The position numbers were made by a program, and so were the translations under genes. Source: Bog-756 sp963776225 (GTDB taxonomy: Bacteria > Actinomycetota > Acidimicrobiia > Acidimicrobiales > RAAP-2). From it: a DNA stretch of 64,000 bases. This document shows, one piece after another, positions 39,825 to 48,862 of this stretch (its first letter is position 1; every line of letters starts with the position of its first letter). The stretch spans positions 124,001 through 188,000 of the forward strand of contig CAVZLL010000002.1 of NCBI GenBank assembly GCA_963776225.1, in the 5' to 3' direction. The notes under the pieces were generated by a model, which was not told the origin of the DNA, made no database searches, and saw only the letters and a program-made list of their open reading frames with translations.

Positions 39825-40713
39825 CCGTCTGCCGCGGGAGGGCGAACCGGTCGGCGAACACAGAGAGCTCCTCACGGATGTGGTCGAGGTCGGCGCTCAT
39901 CGAGGTCGAGAGGAGCATCCGGTCGACGCCGGCTGCCGACGCGGCGGCCACATCCTCCTCGGTGACGCTCGGGAGGTAGCCGGACACCGAGAGCTCGATC
40001 GCGTTCGGATCCCGCCCGGCCGCCTCGGCCGCCTCGCGCATCTGGCCGACGCGGACCTCGAGCTCGGCGGGGGCGAGCCCGAGCGGCTGGAAGCCGTCGC
40101 CGAGCCGACCCGCCCGTCGCGCCGCTGCCTCGCTGTGACCCCCGACGTGGAGGGGCACTCCCCCGGGCCGCACCGGCTTGGGGAAGGAGTGGGCATGGCG
40201 GAAGGCGACGAAGGCTCCGTCGAACGCCGCCCCCTCCGGACCCGAGTCGGCCCAGAGGGCGCGGAGGGCCGCGATCGTCTCGTCGGTCCGCCGCCCCCGG
40301 GTGCGGGGATCGGCCCCGGTGGCCCGCAGCTCCTCCTCCATCCACCCGACCCCGAGGCACATCCGCACCCGGCCCTTCGAGAGCACGTCGACGGTGGCGA
40401 TGCGCTTGGCCAGGACCACCGCCTGGTGGTTGGGCACGACCAGGACGCCCGTGGCGAGGGTGATCCGACCGGTCACGGCGGCGAGGAACGCCATCAGGTC
40501 GAGCGGGTCGGGGATCCGGCAGTCGTCGGGCAACGGCATCCGTCCCGACGGCGCATAGGGATAGGTGCTCGTGTAGTCGGAGATGACCACGGCGTGCTCG
40601 ACCATCACCAGGCACTCGAACCCGCTCGCCTCGGCGTGGCGGGCGAACCCGGTCATCCAGCCGGGGTCGGCGGTCACTCCGGTGCGGACCGGGGGGATGA
40701 TGCCGAACTCCAT
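39817..40713 (-). CDS. LLM-class F420-dependent oxidoreductase
   Basis: A 298-residue luciferase-like enzyme: MEFGIIPPVRTGVTADPGWM, FECLVMVEHAVVISDYTSTY, RITLATGVLVVPNHQAVVLA, LSKGRVRMCLGVGWMEEEL and VPLHVGGHSEAAARRAGRLG. These match the F420-dependent group annotated as TIGR03619 in memory. ATG 40713 has a GGAGGAG Shine-Dalgarno. It is co-transcribed with the NTF2-like gene. Substrate unknown. Confidence 0.9.
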   Translation of the reverse strand: MEFGIIPPVRTGVTADPGWMTGFARHAEASGFECLVMVEHAVVISDYTSTYPYAPSGRMPLPDDCRIPDPLDLMAFLAAVTGRITLATGVLVVPNHQAVVLAKRIATVDVLSKGRVRMCLGVGWMEEELRATGADPRTRGRRTDETIAALRALWADSGPEGAAFDGAFVAFRHAHSFPKPVRPGGVPLHVGGHSEAAARRAGRLGDGFQPLGLAPAELEVRVGQMREAAEAAGRDPNAIELSVSGYLPSVTEEDVAAASAAGVDRMLLSTSMSADLDHIREELSVFADRFALPRQTGG

Positions 40714-40935
40714 GGATGCTCCTCCGTCGCCGGCGGATGCGGTTCCGGCGGGCCGAGCGTACGCAGCGGCGGGAGCCTCCGCCAGCCGCACCGCGGCGCC
40801 CTCGCCGGCCGCCCGCGTTCGGCCCGCCTCCATCGCCGGCAGCGAGATCGGTAGCCTGAACGGGCCCCCGCGTCCCCGCGGGGGCTTCACGACCCGCAGG
40901 GAGTCCTGGGGGCTGGGGGCGACGGGTCCATTCCC

Positions 40936-42741
40936 ATGAGCAGAGACGGCTCCTCGAGCGACGAGAGCGGACACGGCGACAGCCGGCCTGGCGCGCGGCC
41001 CCGCGAGGCGCGGTCCGATCCGGGAGGCGGGACACCCGATCCCGACCCCAGGATGAACCGTCGGCGCTTCCTCGCCTGGTCGGCTGCGGGCGGGGCCGCG
41101 GCCGCCGTCGCGTTGGGAGCGGCGGACGTCGCGGGTGCGTTCGACGCGAGCGCTCCGGTCCGCCGACGTCCCCCGCTCCGCCACCGCCCCGAGACGCCCC
41201 GACCGGTCTACGACGGGATCACCATGGTCGACGGGGCGATCCTCCCCACCTCTGCGGCGATCATCGAGGAGAACACCCGGACCGGGGACGCCTGGTGGGT
41301 CACCACCAGCCAGCGGTCGGGCGACATCGAGGGGTACGCCGACGCAGTGAGCACGGTGGCCGGCCAGCCGGTCACCCTCTCCGTGAGCACCAAGGCGGCG
41401 ACCTTCCACGTCGAGGCCTACCGGATGGGCTACTACCAGGGGATCGGTGCGCGGCTGGTCTGGCGTTCCCCCGAGGTGCCCGGTCTCCGCCAGGCCCTCC
41501 CCTCGCTGCAGGCGCCGACCAACACCATCGAGTGCGGTTGGTCCCCGTCGCTGACCCTCACCGCCGACCCGACCTGGCCCCCCGGCGCCTATCTGCTCAA
41601 GCTGGTCGGCGCCACCGGGGAACAGGGATTCGTGCCCCTCTGCATACGCGACGACACCTCGCGGGCGGCCATCGTCATCCAGCACTCGGTGACCACCTGG
41701 CAGGCCTACAACCGGTGGGGCGGCTACTCCCTCTACTACGGGAACAGCGGGGGGGCGCTCTCCTTCACCCACGCCCCGTCCGGGGGGACCTACGCGAACC
41801 GGGCCCGGATCGTCTCGTTCGACCGGCCCTACGACCACGACTGGGCGTCGGGGGCGGCCGACTTCGTCGGCAACGAGCTGCCGGTGGTCTTCCACGCCGA
41901 GAAGCTGGGACTCGACGTGACCTACTGGACCGACGTCGACCTCCACACCCGTCCCGGTCTGCTGAGCGCCCATCGCGCGCTGGTCAGCCTCGGCCACGAC
42001 GAGTACTGGTCGGCCCCCATGCGGGACGCAGCCGCGGCGGGCGTGGCGAGCGGTCTCAACATGGCATTCCTCGGTGCCAACGCCTGCTACCGACAGATCC
42101 GCTTCGAACCCTCACCGACCGGACCCGACCGCCACCAGGTCTGCTACAAATCTGCGACCGAGGACCCGCTCTCCTCGTACGATGGCGCGCTGGTGACCGT
42201 CAACTGGGCCCAACCGCCGGTCGACCGGCCGGAGGCCGAGCTCATCGGGAGCACCTACCAGGACGTCGAGGCGGCCGCCGACATGGTCATCGCCGATCCG
42301 ACGGCCTGGGCGCTCGCCCGCACCGGCCTCAGGGGCGGCCAGCACCTCCACGGGGTGGTGGTCGGCGAGTTCGACCGCTACGTCCCCGGTGGGGCGGGCC
42401 CGGCAGGGGTCGACGTGATCGCCCACTCACCCGTCGCGAACCGCGGCGGCAACTACTCGGACGTGACCTGGTACACGGCGACCGCCGGAGGGGGCGTGTT
42501 CGCCACCGGCAACGCGAGCTGGATCGGCCAGATGTCGGACGCGCCGCTCATCCCGCCCAATGTGCTCCCCTCGGCGGTGCCCGGAGTGACCGAGCACCTG
42601 CTGCGGATCATGGAGAACGTCTACTCCGTGATCGGGATGGGACCTGCCAGCATCACCCATCCCTCGTCGGGGACCTGGCAGGCCGCATACCCTCCGGGGT
42701 CGACCTCCGCCCGCGCCCCGGTGGGCGACACGACGGCCTGA
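40936..42741 (+). CDS. Tat-exported N,N-dimethylformamidase beta subunit-like protein
   Basis: A 601-residue protein. An acidic N-terminal extension of about 40 residues leads to a twin-arginine signal (MNRRRFLAWSAAGGAAAAV). The mature part matches the DMFase large-subunit-like domain: YRMGYYQGIGARLVWRSP, AIVIQHSVTTWQAYNRWGGY, LVSLGHDEYWSAPMRDA, GLNMAFLGANACYRQIRFEP and, late, VFATGNASWIGQMSD. The DMFase catalytic subunit binds iron with Tyr, Tyr and Glu; I cannot place those residues with confidence here. Activity on an amide is therefore uncertain. The start may instead be the ATG at the signal peptide. Confidence 0.82.
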   Translation: MSRDGSSSDESGHGDSRPGARPREARSDPGGGTPDPDPRMNRRRFLAWSAAGGAAAAVALGAADVAGAFDASAPVRRRPPLRHRPETPRPVYDGITMVDGAILPTSAAIIEENTRTGDAWWVTTSQRSGDIEGYADAVSTVAGQPVTLSVSTKAATFHVEAYRMGYYQGIGARLVWRSPEVPGLRQALPSLQAPTNTIECGWSPSLTLTADPTWPPGAYLLKLVGATGEQGFVPLCIRDDTSRAAIVIQHSVTTWQAYNRWGGYSLYYGNSGGALSFTHAPSGGTYANRARIVSFDRPYDHDWASGAADFVGNELPVVFHAEKLGLDVTYWTDVDLHTRPGLLSAHRALVSLGHDEYWSAPMRDAAAAGVASGLNMAFLGANACYRQIRFEPSPTGPDRHQVCYKSATEDPLSSYDGALVTVNWAQPPVDRPEAELIGSTYQDVEAAADMVIADPTAWALARTGLRGGQHLHGVVVGEFDRYVPGGAGPAGVDVIAHSPVANRGGNYSDVTWYTATAGGGVFATGNASWIGQMSDAPLIPPNVLPSAVPGVTEHLLRIMENVYSVIGMGPASITHPSSGTWQAAYPPGSTSARAPVGDTTA

Positions 42742-42753
42742 GCCTCGATCCGC

Positions 42754-43818
42754 TCACTCCGCGAGCGTGATCGGCTGATCGTCGAGCGAGAGGTCTGCAT
42801 CGTCCGGGAGCTGGCCCGCGGTCGGGTCGACCGTGTTCTGTGCGGCGAGGTGCTCACGGATCCGTTCGTCGATCTCCGCCATCAGTTGGGGGTTCTCGAT
42901 GAGGAAGGTCTTCACGTTCTCGCGACCCTGGCCCAGCTGCTCACCCTCGTAGGTGAACCAGGCGCCGGATTTCTTGATGAACCCGAGCTCGACCCCGACG
43001 TCGAGGAGCGAGCCCTCGCGGCTGATCCCCTTGCCGAAGGTGATGTCGAACTCCGCCTGCTTGAACGGCGGTGAGCACTTGTTCTTGACCACCTTCACCC
43101 GGGTACGGTTCCCGACCTGGTCCGCGCCGTCCTTGATGGTCTCGATGCGGCGGATGTCGAGGCGGACCGAGGAGTAGAACTTGAGGGCGCGGCCTCCCGG
43201 GGTCACCTCGGGCGACCCGTACATGACGCCGATCTTCTCGCGCAGCTGGTTGATGAAGATGGCGATGGTCTGCGACTTGGAGAGGGTGCCGGTCAGCTTG
43301 CGCAGCGCCTGGGACATCAGCCGGGCCTGGAGGCCCACGTGCGTGTCGCCCATCTCCCCTTCGATCTCCGCACGGGGCGTGAGCGCCGCGACCGAGTCGA
43401 TGACCAGGACGTCGAGGGCACCGGAACGGATCAGCATGTCGGAGATCTCGAGGGCCTGCTCGCCGGTGTCGGGCTGGGAGATCAGCAGGTCGTCGATGTT
43501 GACCCCGATGGCCTTGGCGTAGACGGGGTCCATCGCGTGCTCGGCGTCGATGTAGGCGCAGATCCCGCCGTTGCGCTGGGCCTCGGCCACCACGTGCATG
43601 GCCAGCGTCGACTTCCCCGAGGACTCGGGACCGAAGATCTCGACGATGCGGCCGCGGGGGAGACCGCCGATCCCGAGGGCGAGGTCGAGGGCGAGCGCGC
43701 CGGTCGGGATGGCCTCGATGTTCATGTGGAGGTTCTCACCCATCCGCATGATCGATCCCTTGCCGAACTGCTTCTCGATCTGCCCCAGGGCCATGTCGAG
43801 TGCCTTGTCACGTTCCAT
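42754..43818 (-). CDS. recA: Recombinase RecA
   Basis: The homologous recombination and SOS co-protease ATPase. The 354-residue protein has IEKQFGKGSIMRMGE, Walker A GPESSGKSTLAMHVVAEAQR, Walker B LDVLVIDSVAAL, the loop GEMGDTHVGLQARLMSQALR and TIAIFINQLREKIGVMYGSP. The acidic tail ends LSLDDQPITLAE. It starts at ATG 43818 with a GAGAAGAAGAG-type leader. No inteins or insertions. recX is not adjacent; the convergent neighbour ends 12 bp away. Confidence 0.98.
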   Translation of the reverse strand: MERDKALDMALGQIEKQFGKGSIMRMGENLHMNIEAIPTGALALDLALGIGGLPRGRIVEIFGPESSGKSTLAMHVVAEAQRNGGICAYIDAEHAMDPVYAKAIGVNIDDLLISQPDTGEQALEISDMLIRSGALDVLVIDSVAALTPRAEIEGEMGDTHVGLQARLMSQALRKLTGTLSKSQTIAIFINQLREKIGVMYGSPEVTPGGRALKFYSSVRLDIRRIETIKDGADQVGNRTRVKVVKNKCSPPFKQAEFDITFGKGISREGSLLDVGVELGFIKKSGAWFTYEGEQLGQGRENVKTFLIENPQLMAEIDERIREHLAAQNTVDPTAGQLPDDADLSLDDQPITLAE

Positions 43819-43981
43819 GTCTGCTCTTCTTCTCCTCGGTGCTGTCGCTCAGTTGACCGGGCCGACCCTATGGAGCGGGTGTGACGCCGACCACTCTAGA
43901 CCCGAACGCACGTTCGATGGGGGGATCCCAGGGGCGCCGGCCGATCCGGTCAGGGTCCGACTCCTGCGCTCCGGCGCCCAC

Positions 43982-43987
43982 TAACGT
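43982..43987 (+). promoter_or_regulatory. Candidate -10 box of the DUF3048 gene (leaderless)
   Basis: TAACGT, 8 nt before the ATG at 43996. Confidence 0.45.
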
Positions 43988-43995
43988 CGCCCCGG

Positions 43996-45240
43996 ATGCC
44001 AGAGCACGACGAGCCGCCCCCGGGGACCCCCGACGACACCACAGGATCGCAGCCGGCCACCCCCACCGGCGCCGCGTCGGGACCCGATGGACCGCCGGCG
44101 GCGGCCGGGGTCGGTGCGCCGGCGGTGCTCTCGCGTCAGGAGCGCCGAGCGCAGCGCTCCCGCGCCTCTCGCACCTGGCGGTACGTGCTCGCAGCTGTGG
44201 CGGTGGTCCTCGTCGGGACGGTGGTCGGCGTGATCGCGACGCACGGGGCACCCGCGGCTGCGCCCGCCCCGGCCACCACCACCACCAGGGCGCTGCCGCC
44301 CCCGTCCGCCAACTGCCCGCTGACCGGCGCCCCGGCGCCGGGTGGCGCGGTCCCCGCCAGGCCGGCGCTTGCCGTCAAGATCGGCAACTACTCCGGCGAC
44401 CGCCCGTCGGCGGGCCTCAACCAGGCCGACGTGGTCTTCGAAGAGCCGGTCGAGGGGGCGTACACCCGCCTGGTGGCGGTGTTCCATTGCCAGAGCGCGT
44501 CGCTGGTCGGTGACATGCGCTCGGCCCGGGAGCCCGACGTCGCCATCCTCTCGCAGCTCTCGCACCCGTTGTTCTTCCATGCCGGTGGCATCGATCCGGT
44601 CCTGAACCTCCTGGCCGAGGCGCCGCTCCAGGACGAGAACGTCCTGGCGGGCGCGAGCAGCGTCAACATCCACCCGCCGGGACGCGACGCGCCCTACAGC
44701 ACCTTCATGAGCACCGCGTCCGGGTGGGCCCTCGCCACGTCGGACACCGCAGCGCCGGCGCCCCTCTTCTCCTATTCCGCCGTCCCGCCCGCCGGACCGC
44801 TTCCCGGCTCGGGTGCCAGCGTGCACATCCCGTTCTCCTCCGATGCCGACGTGACCTGGACCTGGGACACGGCGAGCTCGCGCTACCTGCGCGCCTATTC
44901 GGGCATCCCGAACCGGCTGCTCGACGGCTCGCAGGTCGCGACCCTCAACATCGTCGTCATGACCGTCAACACCTTCTCCGGTCCCTGGCTCGAGAACAGC
45001 GAGGGCGGCCACGAGGTCGAGGTCACCGCGACCGGATCGGGACCCCTGGTGGTCCTCCGCAACGGCGTGGCGATCACCGGGACCTGGAGCCGATCGGCGC
45101 TCACCAGTCCGGCCACGCTCACCGCGTTCAACGGGCAGCCGATCACCCTCACGCCGGGCCCCACCTGGGAGGAGCTCGTGCCGGCCGGGATCCCGGTCAC
45201 CACGACCGCGGCGTCGACCGCACCCGCATCGGGGGGCTGA
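43996..45240 (+). CDS. DUF3048 domain-containing membrane-anchored protein (YerB-like)
   Basis: A 414-residue protein. A cytosolic Pro-rich N-terminus with RRAQRSRASRTWR is followed by a transmembrane helix (YVLAAVAVVLVGTVVGVIA, about residues 58-77), a Thr/Pro linker and the DUF3048 domain: ALAVKIGNYSGDRPSAGLNQ, VVFEEPVEGAYTRLVAVF, VGDMRSAREPDVAILSQL, LFFHAGGIDPVL. The C-terminal half has the second DUF3048 subdomain (LNIVVMTVNTFSG). Function unknown; Firmicutes homologues are lipoproteins. Leaderless box present upstream. Confidence 0.87.
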   Translation: MPEHDEPPPGTPDDTTGSQPATPTGAASGPDGPPAAAGVGAPAVLSRQERRAQRSRASRTWRYVLAAVAVVLVGTVVGVIATHGAPAAAPAPATTTTRALPPPSANCPLTGAPAPGGAVPARPALAVKIGNYSGDRPSAGLNQADVVFEEPVEGAYTRLVAVFHCQSASLVGDMRSAREPDVAILSQLSHPLFFHAGGIDPVLNLLAEAPLQDENVLAGASSVNIHPPGRDAPYSTFMSTASGWALATSDTAAPAPLFSYSAVPPAGPLPGSGASVHIPFSSDADVTWTWDTASSRYLRAYSGIPNRLLDGSQVATLNIVVMTVNTFSGPWLENSEGGHEVEVTATGSGPLVVLRNGVAITGTWSRSALTSPATLTAFNGQPITLTPGPTWEELVPAGIPVTTTAASTAPASGG

Positions 45241-45274
45241 CCGGGCCGGGGCCCTCGGCCCGCACCTTATTAAG

Positions 45275-45303
45275 TTGACACTTACGTAAGTGGTCGCTTA
45301 AGC
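45275..45303 (+). promoter_or_regulatory. arsR-type promoter with overlapping 14-bp palindromic operator
   Basis: TTGACA (45275-45280), a 17-bp spacer and TTAAGC (45298-45303) form a promoter 8 nt from the GTG of the regulator, so the transcript should be leaderless. The perfect palindrome CACTTACGTAAGTG (45279-45292) overlaps the -35 box and spacer. This is the position expected for autorepression by the ArsR protein encoded just downstream. Confidence 0.65.
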
Positions 45304-45311
45304 TGGCGGGT

Positions 45312-45653
45312 GTGGACGCGGCCCTCAAAGCACTCGCCGAACCCCGGCGTCGGGCGATCCTGCGGCTCGTCTGGTCGCAGGAGCTCCCTGCCACCGACAT
45401 CGCCGACCGTTTCCGGGACGTCAGCCGGCCGGCGGTCTCCCAGCACCTGGCGGTGCTCAAGGACGCCGACCTCGTGACCGAGCGGCGCGACGGCACCCGC
45501 CGCCTGTACCGGGCGAACACCGACACCATGGCGGAGCTGCGCACCTTCCTCGACGACTACTGGACGTCCGGACTCGAACGGTTGCGCGACGTCACCGAGG
45601 CGGCCGAAGCCCGAACCCGCAACGACACGCACCCGACGAAAGGAAAGAAATGA
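45312..45653 (+). CDS. ArsR/SmtB-family transcriptional regulator
   Basis: A 113-residue winged-helix repressor: ALKALAEPRRRAILRLVWSQ, the recognition helix DVSRPAVSQHLAVLKDADLV and the wing TERRDGTRRLYRAN. No metal-binding cysteine motif is visible, so this is probably not a metal sensor. It belongs to the type paired with SRPBCC (AHSA1) proteins. The next gene starts within its stop codon (ATGATG). The GTG start at 45312 is close to the -10 box, and autorepression at the palindrome is likely. Confidence 0.9.
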   Translation: MDAALKALAEPRRRAILRLVWSQELPATDIADRFRDVSRPAVSQHLAVLKDADLVTERRDGTRRLYRANTDTMAELRTFLDDYWTSGLERLRDVTEAAEARTRNDTHPTKGKK

Positions 45654-46102
45654 TGGCAGAGCTCGCTCGCGAGATCATGATCGACGCCACGCCGGAGACC
45701 ATCTGGCCGTTCCTCACGGAACCGGCGAAGCATGTCGAGTGGGACGGAACGGTGGCAGAGATCGATCCGAGACCGGGGGGCGTCTACCGGGTGCTGGTGG
45801 CAGGCCGGTTCCAGTCGGCCGGCGAGTACGTGGAGGTCGTGCCCAACGAGAAGGTGGTCTTCACCTTCGGTTGGGAGCAGGAGGGACATCCCATCCCCGC
45901 CGGATCGACCACCGTCGAGATCACGCTGCACCGCGAAGGCGACAAGACGCGCCTACGGCTCGTTCATCGCGACCTCCCCGACGACGCGCTCGGCGATCAC
46001 AGCAACGGTTGGGATCACTACCTCGGCAGACTGGCGATCGCAGCAACCGGGGGGACGCCCGGGCCGGACGTACCCCCGGCGGACGACCGGGCCACGGCAT
46101 AG
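45650..46102 (+). CDS. SRPBCC (AHSA1-like) domain protein
   Basis: A 150-residue START-like hydrophobic ligand-binding fold: LAREIMIDATPETIWPFLTE, WDGTVAEIDPRPGGVYRV, EVVPNEKVVFTFGWEQEG and TRLRLVHRDLPDD. Arrangement as the second gene behind a non-metal ArsR regulator is common in actinobacteria and suggests ligand-responsive control. Overlaps the regulator's stop. Ligand unknown. Confidence 0.9.
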   Translation: MMAELAREIMIDATPETIWPFLTEPAKHVEWDGTVAEIDPRPGGVYRVLVAGRFQSAGEYVEVVPNEKVVFTFGWEQEGHPIPAGSTTVEITLHREGDKTRLRLVHRDLPDDALGDHSNGWDHYLGRLAIAATGGTPGPDVPPADDRATA

Positions 46103-46130
46103 CCGACGCGACAAGGAGGAGGTCCACGGC

Positions 46131-46850
46131 ATGACGACTCACTGCACCGGCACCCGCGAGGAGTGGCTCGAGGCCCGGCTCGAGGTGCTCAACGCCGAGA
46201 AGGAGCTGACTCGGCTGAACGACGACATCGCCCAGAAGCGGAGGGCGCTCCCCTGGGTGCGCATCGACAAGGAGTACCGCTTCGACACCGGGGAGGGCAC
46301 CGCGACGCTCGCCGACTTGTTCCACGGTCGCTCGCAGCTGATCGTCTACCACTTCATGTTCGGGCCCGACTGGGAGGAAGGGTGCCCCAGCTGTTCCGGG
46401 GTCGCCGACGCCTTCGACGAGACCCACCTGCATATCCAGAACCACGACGTGGCGTTCACGGCGGTCTCCCGGGCCCCACTGGACAAGCTCCTCGGCTACC
46501 GGGAGCGGATGGGTTGGAGCTTTCCCTGGGTGTCGTCAGCCCGGACCGACTTCAATTTCGACTTCAACGTCTCGTTCACGGAGGAGTCGGTCGCGCTCGG
46601 TGGCTCGTACAACTTCAGACCGCTCGAGGGCTGGCAGGTCGACCCCGAGAACCTGCCGTTCGAGGGTCCCGGGCTGAGCGCCTTCGCGCAGGAGGACGGT
46701 GTCGTGTACCACACCTACTCCGCCTACTCACGGGGCCTCGACGCACTCTGGAGCATGTGGCAGTGGCTGGATCGTGCACCGCTCGGTCGCAACGAAGGAG
46801 ACACGTCCTGGTTCCGGCGTCACGACCAGTACGACGCCAGCTACCGGTGA
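46131..46850 (+). CDS. DUF899 thioredoxin-like protein
   Basis: A 239-residue protein with a thioredoxin-like fold of the DUF899 family: REEWLEARLEVLNAEKELTR, LPWVRIDKEYRFDTGEGTAT, LIVYHFMFGPDWEEGCPSCS, then RMGWSFPWVSSARTDFNFDF and SAYSRGLDALWSMWQWLDR. The GCPSC motif replaces the classical CxxC active site and may be redox-active. ATG 46131 has a strong AAGGAGGAGG Shine-Dalgarno. It is the third gene of the arsR-SRPBCC unit. Function unknown. Confidence 0.88.
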   Translation: MTTHCTGTREEWLEARLEVLNAEKELTRLNDDIAQKRRALPWVRIDKEYRFDTGEGTATLADLFHGRSQLIVYHFMFGPDWEEGCPSCSGVADAFDETHLHIQNHDVAFTAVSRAPLDKLLGYRERMGWSFPWVSSARTDFNFDFNVSFTEESVALGGSYNFRPLEGWQVDPENLPFEGPGLSAFAQEDGVVYHTYSAYSRGLDALWSMWQWLDRAPLGRNEGDTSWFRRHDQYDASYR

Positions 46851-46866
46851 ACCCGGTGGCCCGGGG

Positions 46867-48174
46867 TCAGGTGCCCGGCACGCTCCCGGACAGCCACCGG
46901 CGGAGCAGGTCGAGCGCGGCGATGGTCGCGTAGCTCCGCACCCGGACGCGATCGCCCGGAAGGGTGAACCGCACCGTCTCGACCCGTCCGGATCTGGCCA
47001 GACCGACGAACACGGTCCCCGGAGGCTGGCCGTCCTGCTCGGTCGGCCCGGCCACCCCGGTGATCGAGAGTCCGACGTCGGCGCCGAGCACCCGGCGGGC
47101 CCCCTCGGCCATGGCGCGGGCGGCCTGCTCGCTGACCACCGGCCCCTCGGTCACGCCGAGGACCTCGAACTTGACCTCGGACGCATAGCTCACCACCGCG
47201 CCCCGGAACCAGGCGCTCGCTCCGGGCACGTCGACCAGCCGGGACGCGGCGAGCCCGCCGGTGAGCGACTCGGCAAGGCCGAGGGTGAGGCCGTCCTTCA
47301 GGAGGGCCCGCGCCACCGCGTCCTCGATCGCGTCATCGTCGATGCCGAAGACGACATCGCCGGCCGCCGCGTGCAGGATCGAACGGATGGCCGCCTCGTG
47401 ACCGTCGAGGAGCGCTGCGGCGGACTCCCGGTCGGCCGCACGAACGGTGACCCGCACCTTGATCCCCTCGATCCCGCTGGCGAGGAACGCGATGGTCGCG
47501 CCGCCCGACGGCCCGTCCCGCGGATCGCCGTCGGTCGACGGCGGGTCGTCGAGGCCGGCGACATAGCCGGCGAGGGTCTCACCGAGGTTGGACTCGCTCA
47601 TCCCCCAGGTGCGGATGACCCGGCTCGCGATGACTCCCGACAACTCACCGCGCTCCGACATCCGCCGGGCCAGATCGAGCGAGACGGCCCGCTCGAACAT
47701 GTCCGACATCTCGTAGGGGACGCCGGGCACCGCGTAGAGCACCTTGTGGCCGACCGGGCAGATCAGGCCCGGCGCGGTCCCGGTGGTCTGGGGGATGACC
47801 GTCGCCCCGGTGGGAACGTCGGCCTGGCGCAGGTTCGATTCCGACATGGCCCGCCCGCGGCTCGAGTACATGGCCTGCATCCTCGTGACCACCGACTCGT
47901 CCCGGACCAGGGGGACGTGCATCACCTCGGCGATCGCCTCCCGGGTGATGTCGTCCTGGGTCGGTCCGAGCCCTCCGCAGACGATGACCCCGTCGCCCCG
48001 GGCGAGCGCGGTCCGGAGCGCGAGGACGATCCGGTCGTGATTGTCCCCGACGGCCTGGTGGAAGTGGGAGGTGACGCCGATGGCCGCGAGGTGCTCCCCG
48101 AGCCACTGCGAGTTGGTGTCGGCGATCTGCCCGAGGAGCAGCTCGGTGCCGACCGCCACGATCTCGACGCGCAC
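46867..48174 (-). CDS. cinA: CinA-family protein (competence/damage-inducible, NMN amidohydrolase domain)
   Basis: A 435-residue two-domain protein. The N-terminal MoCF-like domain has VEIVAVGTELLLGQIADTNS, VIVCGGLGPTQDDITREAI and LLYAVPGVPYEMSDM-like sequence. The C-terminal domain, starting near residue 270, has LGLAESLTGGLAASRLVDVP, VVSYASEVKFEVLGV and VGLSITGVAGPTEQDGQPPG, matching the NMN deamidase (PncC) domain that recycles the NAD by-product NMN. It lies in the conserved rimO-pgsA-cinA order, and recA is nearby, as in many actinobacteria. Confidence 0.93.
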   Translation of the reverse strand: MRVEIVAVGTELLLGQIADTNSQWLGEHLAAIGVTSHFHQAVGDNHDRIVLALRTALARGDGVIVCGGLGPTQDDITREAIAEVMHVPLVRDESVVTRMQAMYSSRGRAMSESNLRQADVPTGATVIPQTTGTAPGLICPVGHKVLYAVPGVPYEMSDMFERAVSLDLARRMSERGELSGVIASRVIRTWGMSESNLGETLAGYVAGLDDPPSTDGDPRDGPSGGATIAFLASGIEGIKVRVTVRAADRESAAALLDGHEAAIRSILHAAAGDVVFGIDDDAIEDAVARALLKDGLTLGLAESLTGGLAASRLVDVPGASAWFRGAVVSYASEVKFEVLGVTEGPVVSEQAARAMAEGARRVLGADVGLSITGVAGPTEQDGQPPGTVFVGLARSGRVETVRFTLPGDRVRVRSYATIAALDLLRRWLSGSVPGT

Positions 48175-48181
48175 GGGTCGC

Positions 48182-48862
48182 TCAGCCGGCGGAGCCGGGA
48201 CCGTCGAGTGCCGCGGGAACCTGTCGGTCGGGGTGCTGCTCGCGGGTCGCCCGGGCCGCCCTCGCGGCGCGCCGGCCGTCCATGAGGTACTGCGCGCCGG
48301 TGAACAGGGTCATCGCGGTGGCCACCCAGATGGCCGCGTCGAGGAGGCGGGTGCGGCCGGCCAGTGGCGGGGCCAGGCACATCCCGATGGCGATGTCCTG
48401 GAGCAGGGTCTTGAGCTTGGCCGAGTTGCGGGCCGGCACCGAGACGCCGTGCCGGGCGACCACCGCCCGGTAGACGCTCATGGCGATCTCCCGGGCGGCG
48501 ATCAGCGCCACCGGGAGCCACCAGACGATCCCCTTGGCCACGAGGGCGAACAGCGCGCCGAGCACCACCACCTTGTCGGCCAGCGGGTCGAGGAACGCTC
48601 CGGATCGGGTGGTCCCCTGCCGGCGGGCCAGCCACCCGTCGATGCCGTCGGACAGCGCCAGGAGCCCCCCGAGGAAGAAGGTGATCCAGCTCGCCCCCCA
48701 CACCATGATGAGGACGACGACCACCGGGGTGGCCAGCAGGCGCACCAGGGTGATCCCGTTCGCCGGGGTCAGGAGGGCCGAAGGTCCGAAGGTGGCGTCC
48801 CGACCGGCCGTCCCGGACGGGGCGCCGGCCGGGAGGCCCGGGGTGAGGGTCTCCCCGCTCAC
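48182..48862 (-). CDS. pgsA: CDP-diacylglycerol--glycerol-3-phosphate 3-phosphatidyltransferase
   Basis: Makes phosphatidylglycerol phosphate in the membrane. The 226-residue protein has the CDP-alcohol phosphotransferase motif SDGIDGWLARRQGTTRSGAF followed by LDPLADK, with all three metal-binding Asp present. About five or six hydrophobic helices flank it (for example LLATPVVVVLIMVWGASWIT). The GTG at 48862 overlaps the rimO stop (GTGA). The Arg/Ala-rich C-terminal tail is dispensable-looking. Confidence 0.92.
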   Translation of the reverse strand: MSGETLTPGLPAGAPSGTAGRDATFGPSALLTPANGITLVRLLATPVVVVLIMVWGASWITFFLGGLLALSDGIDGWLARRQGTTRSGAFLDPLADKVVVLGALFALVAKGIVWWLPVALIAAREIAMSVYRAVVARHGVSVPARNSAKLKTLLQDIAIGMCLAPPLAGRTRLLDAAIWVATAMTLFTGAQYLMDGRRAARAARATREQHPDRQVPAALDGPGSAG

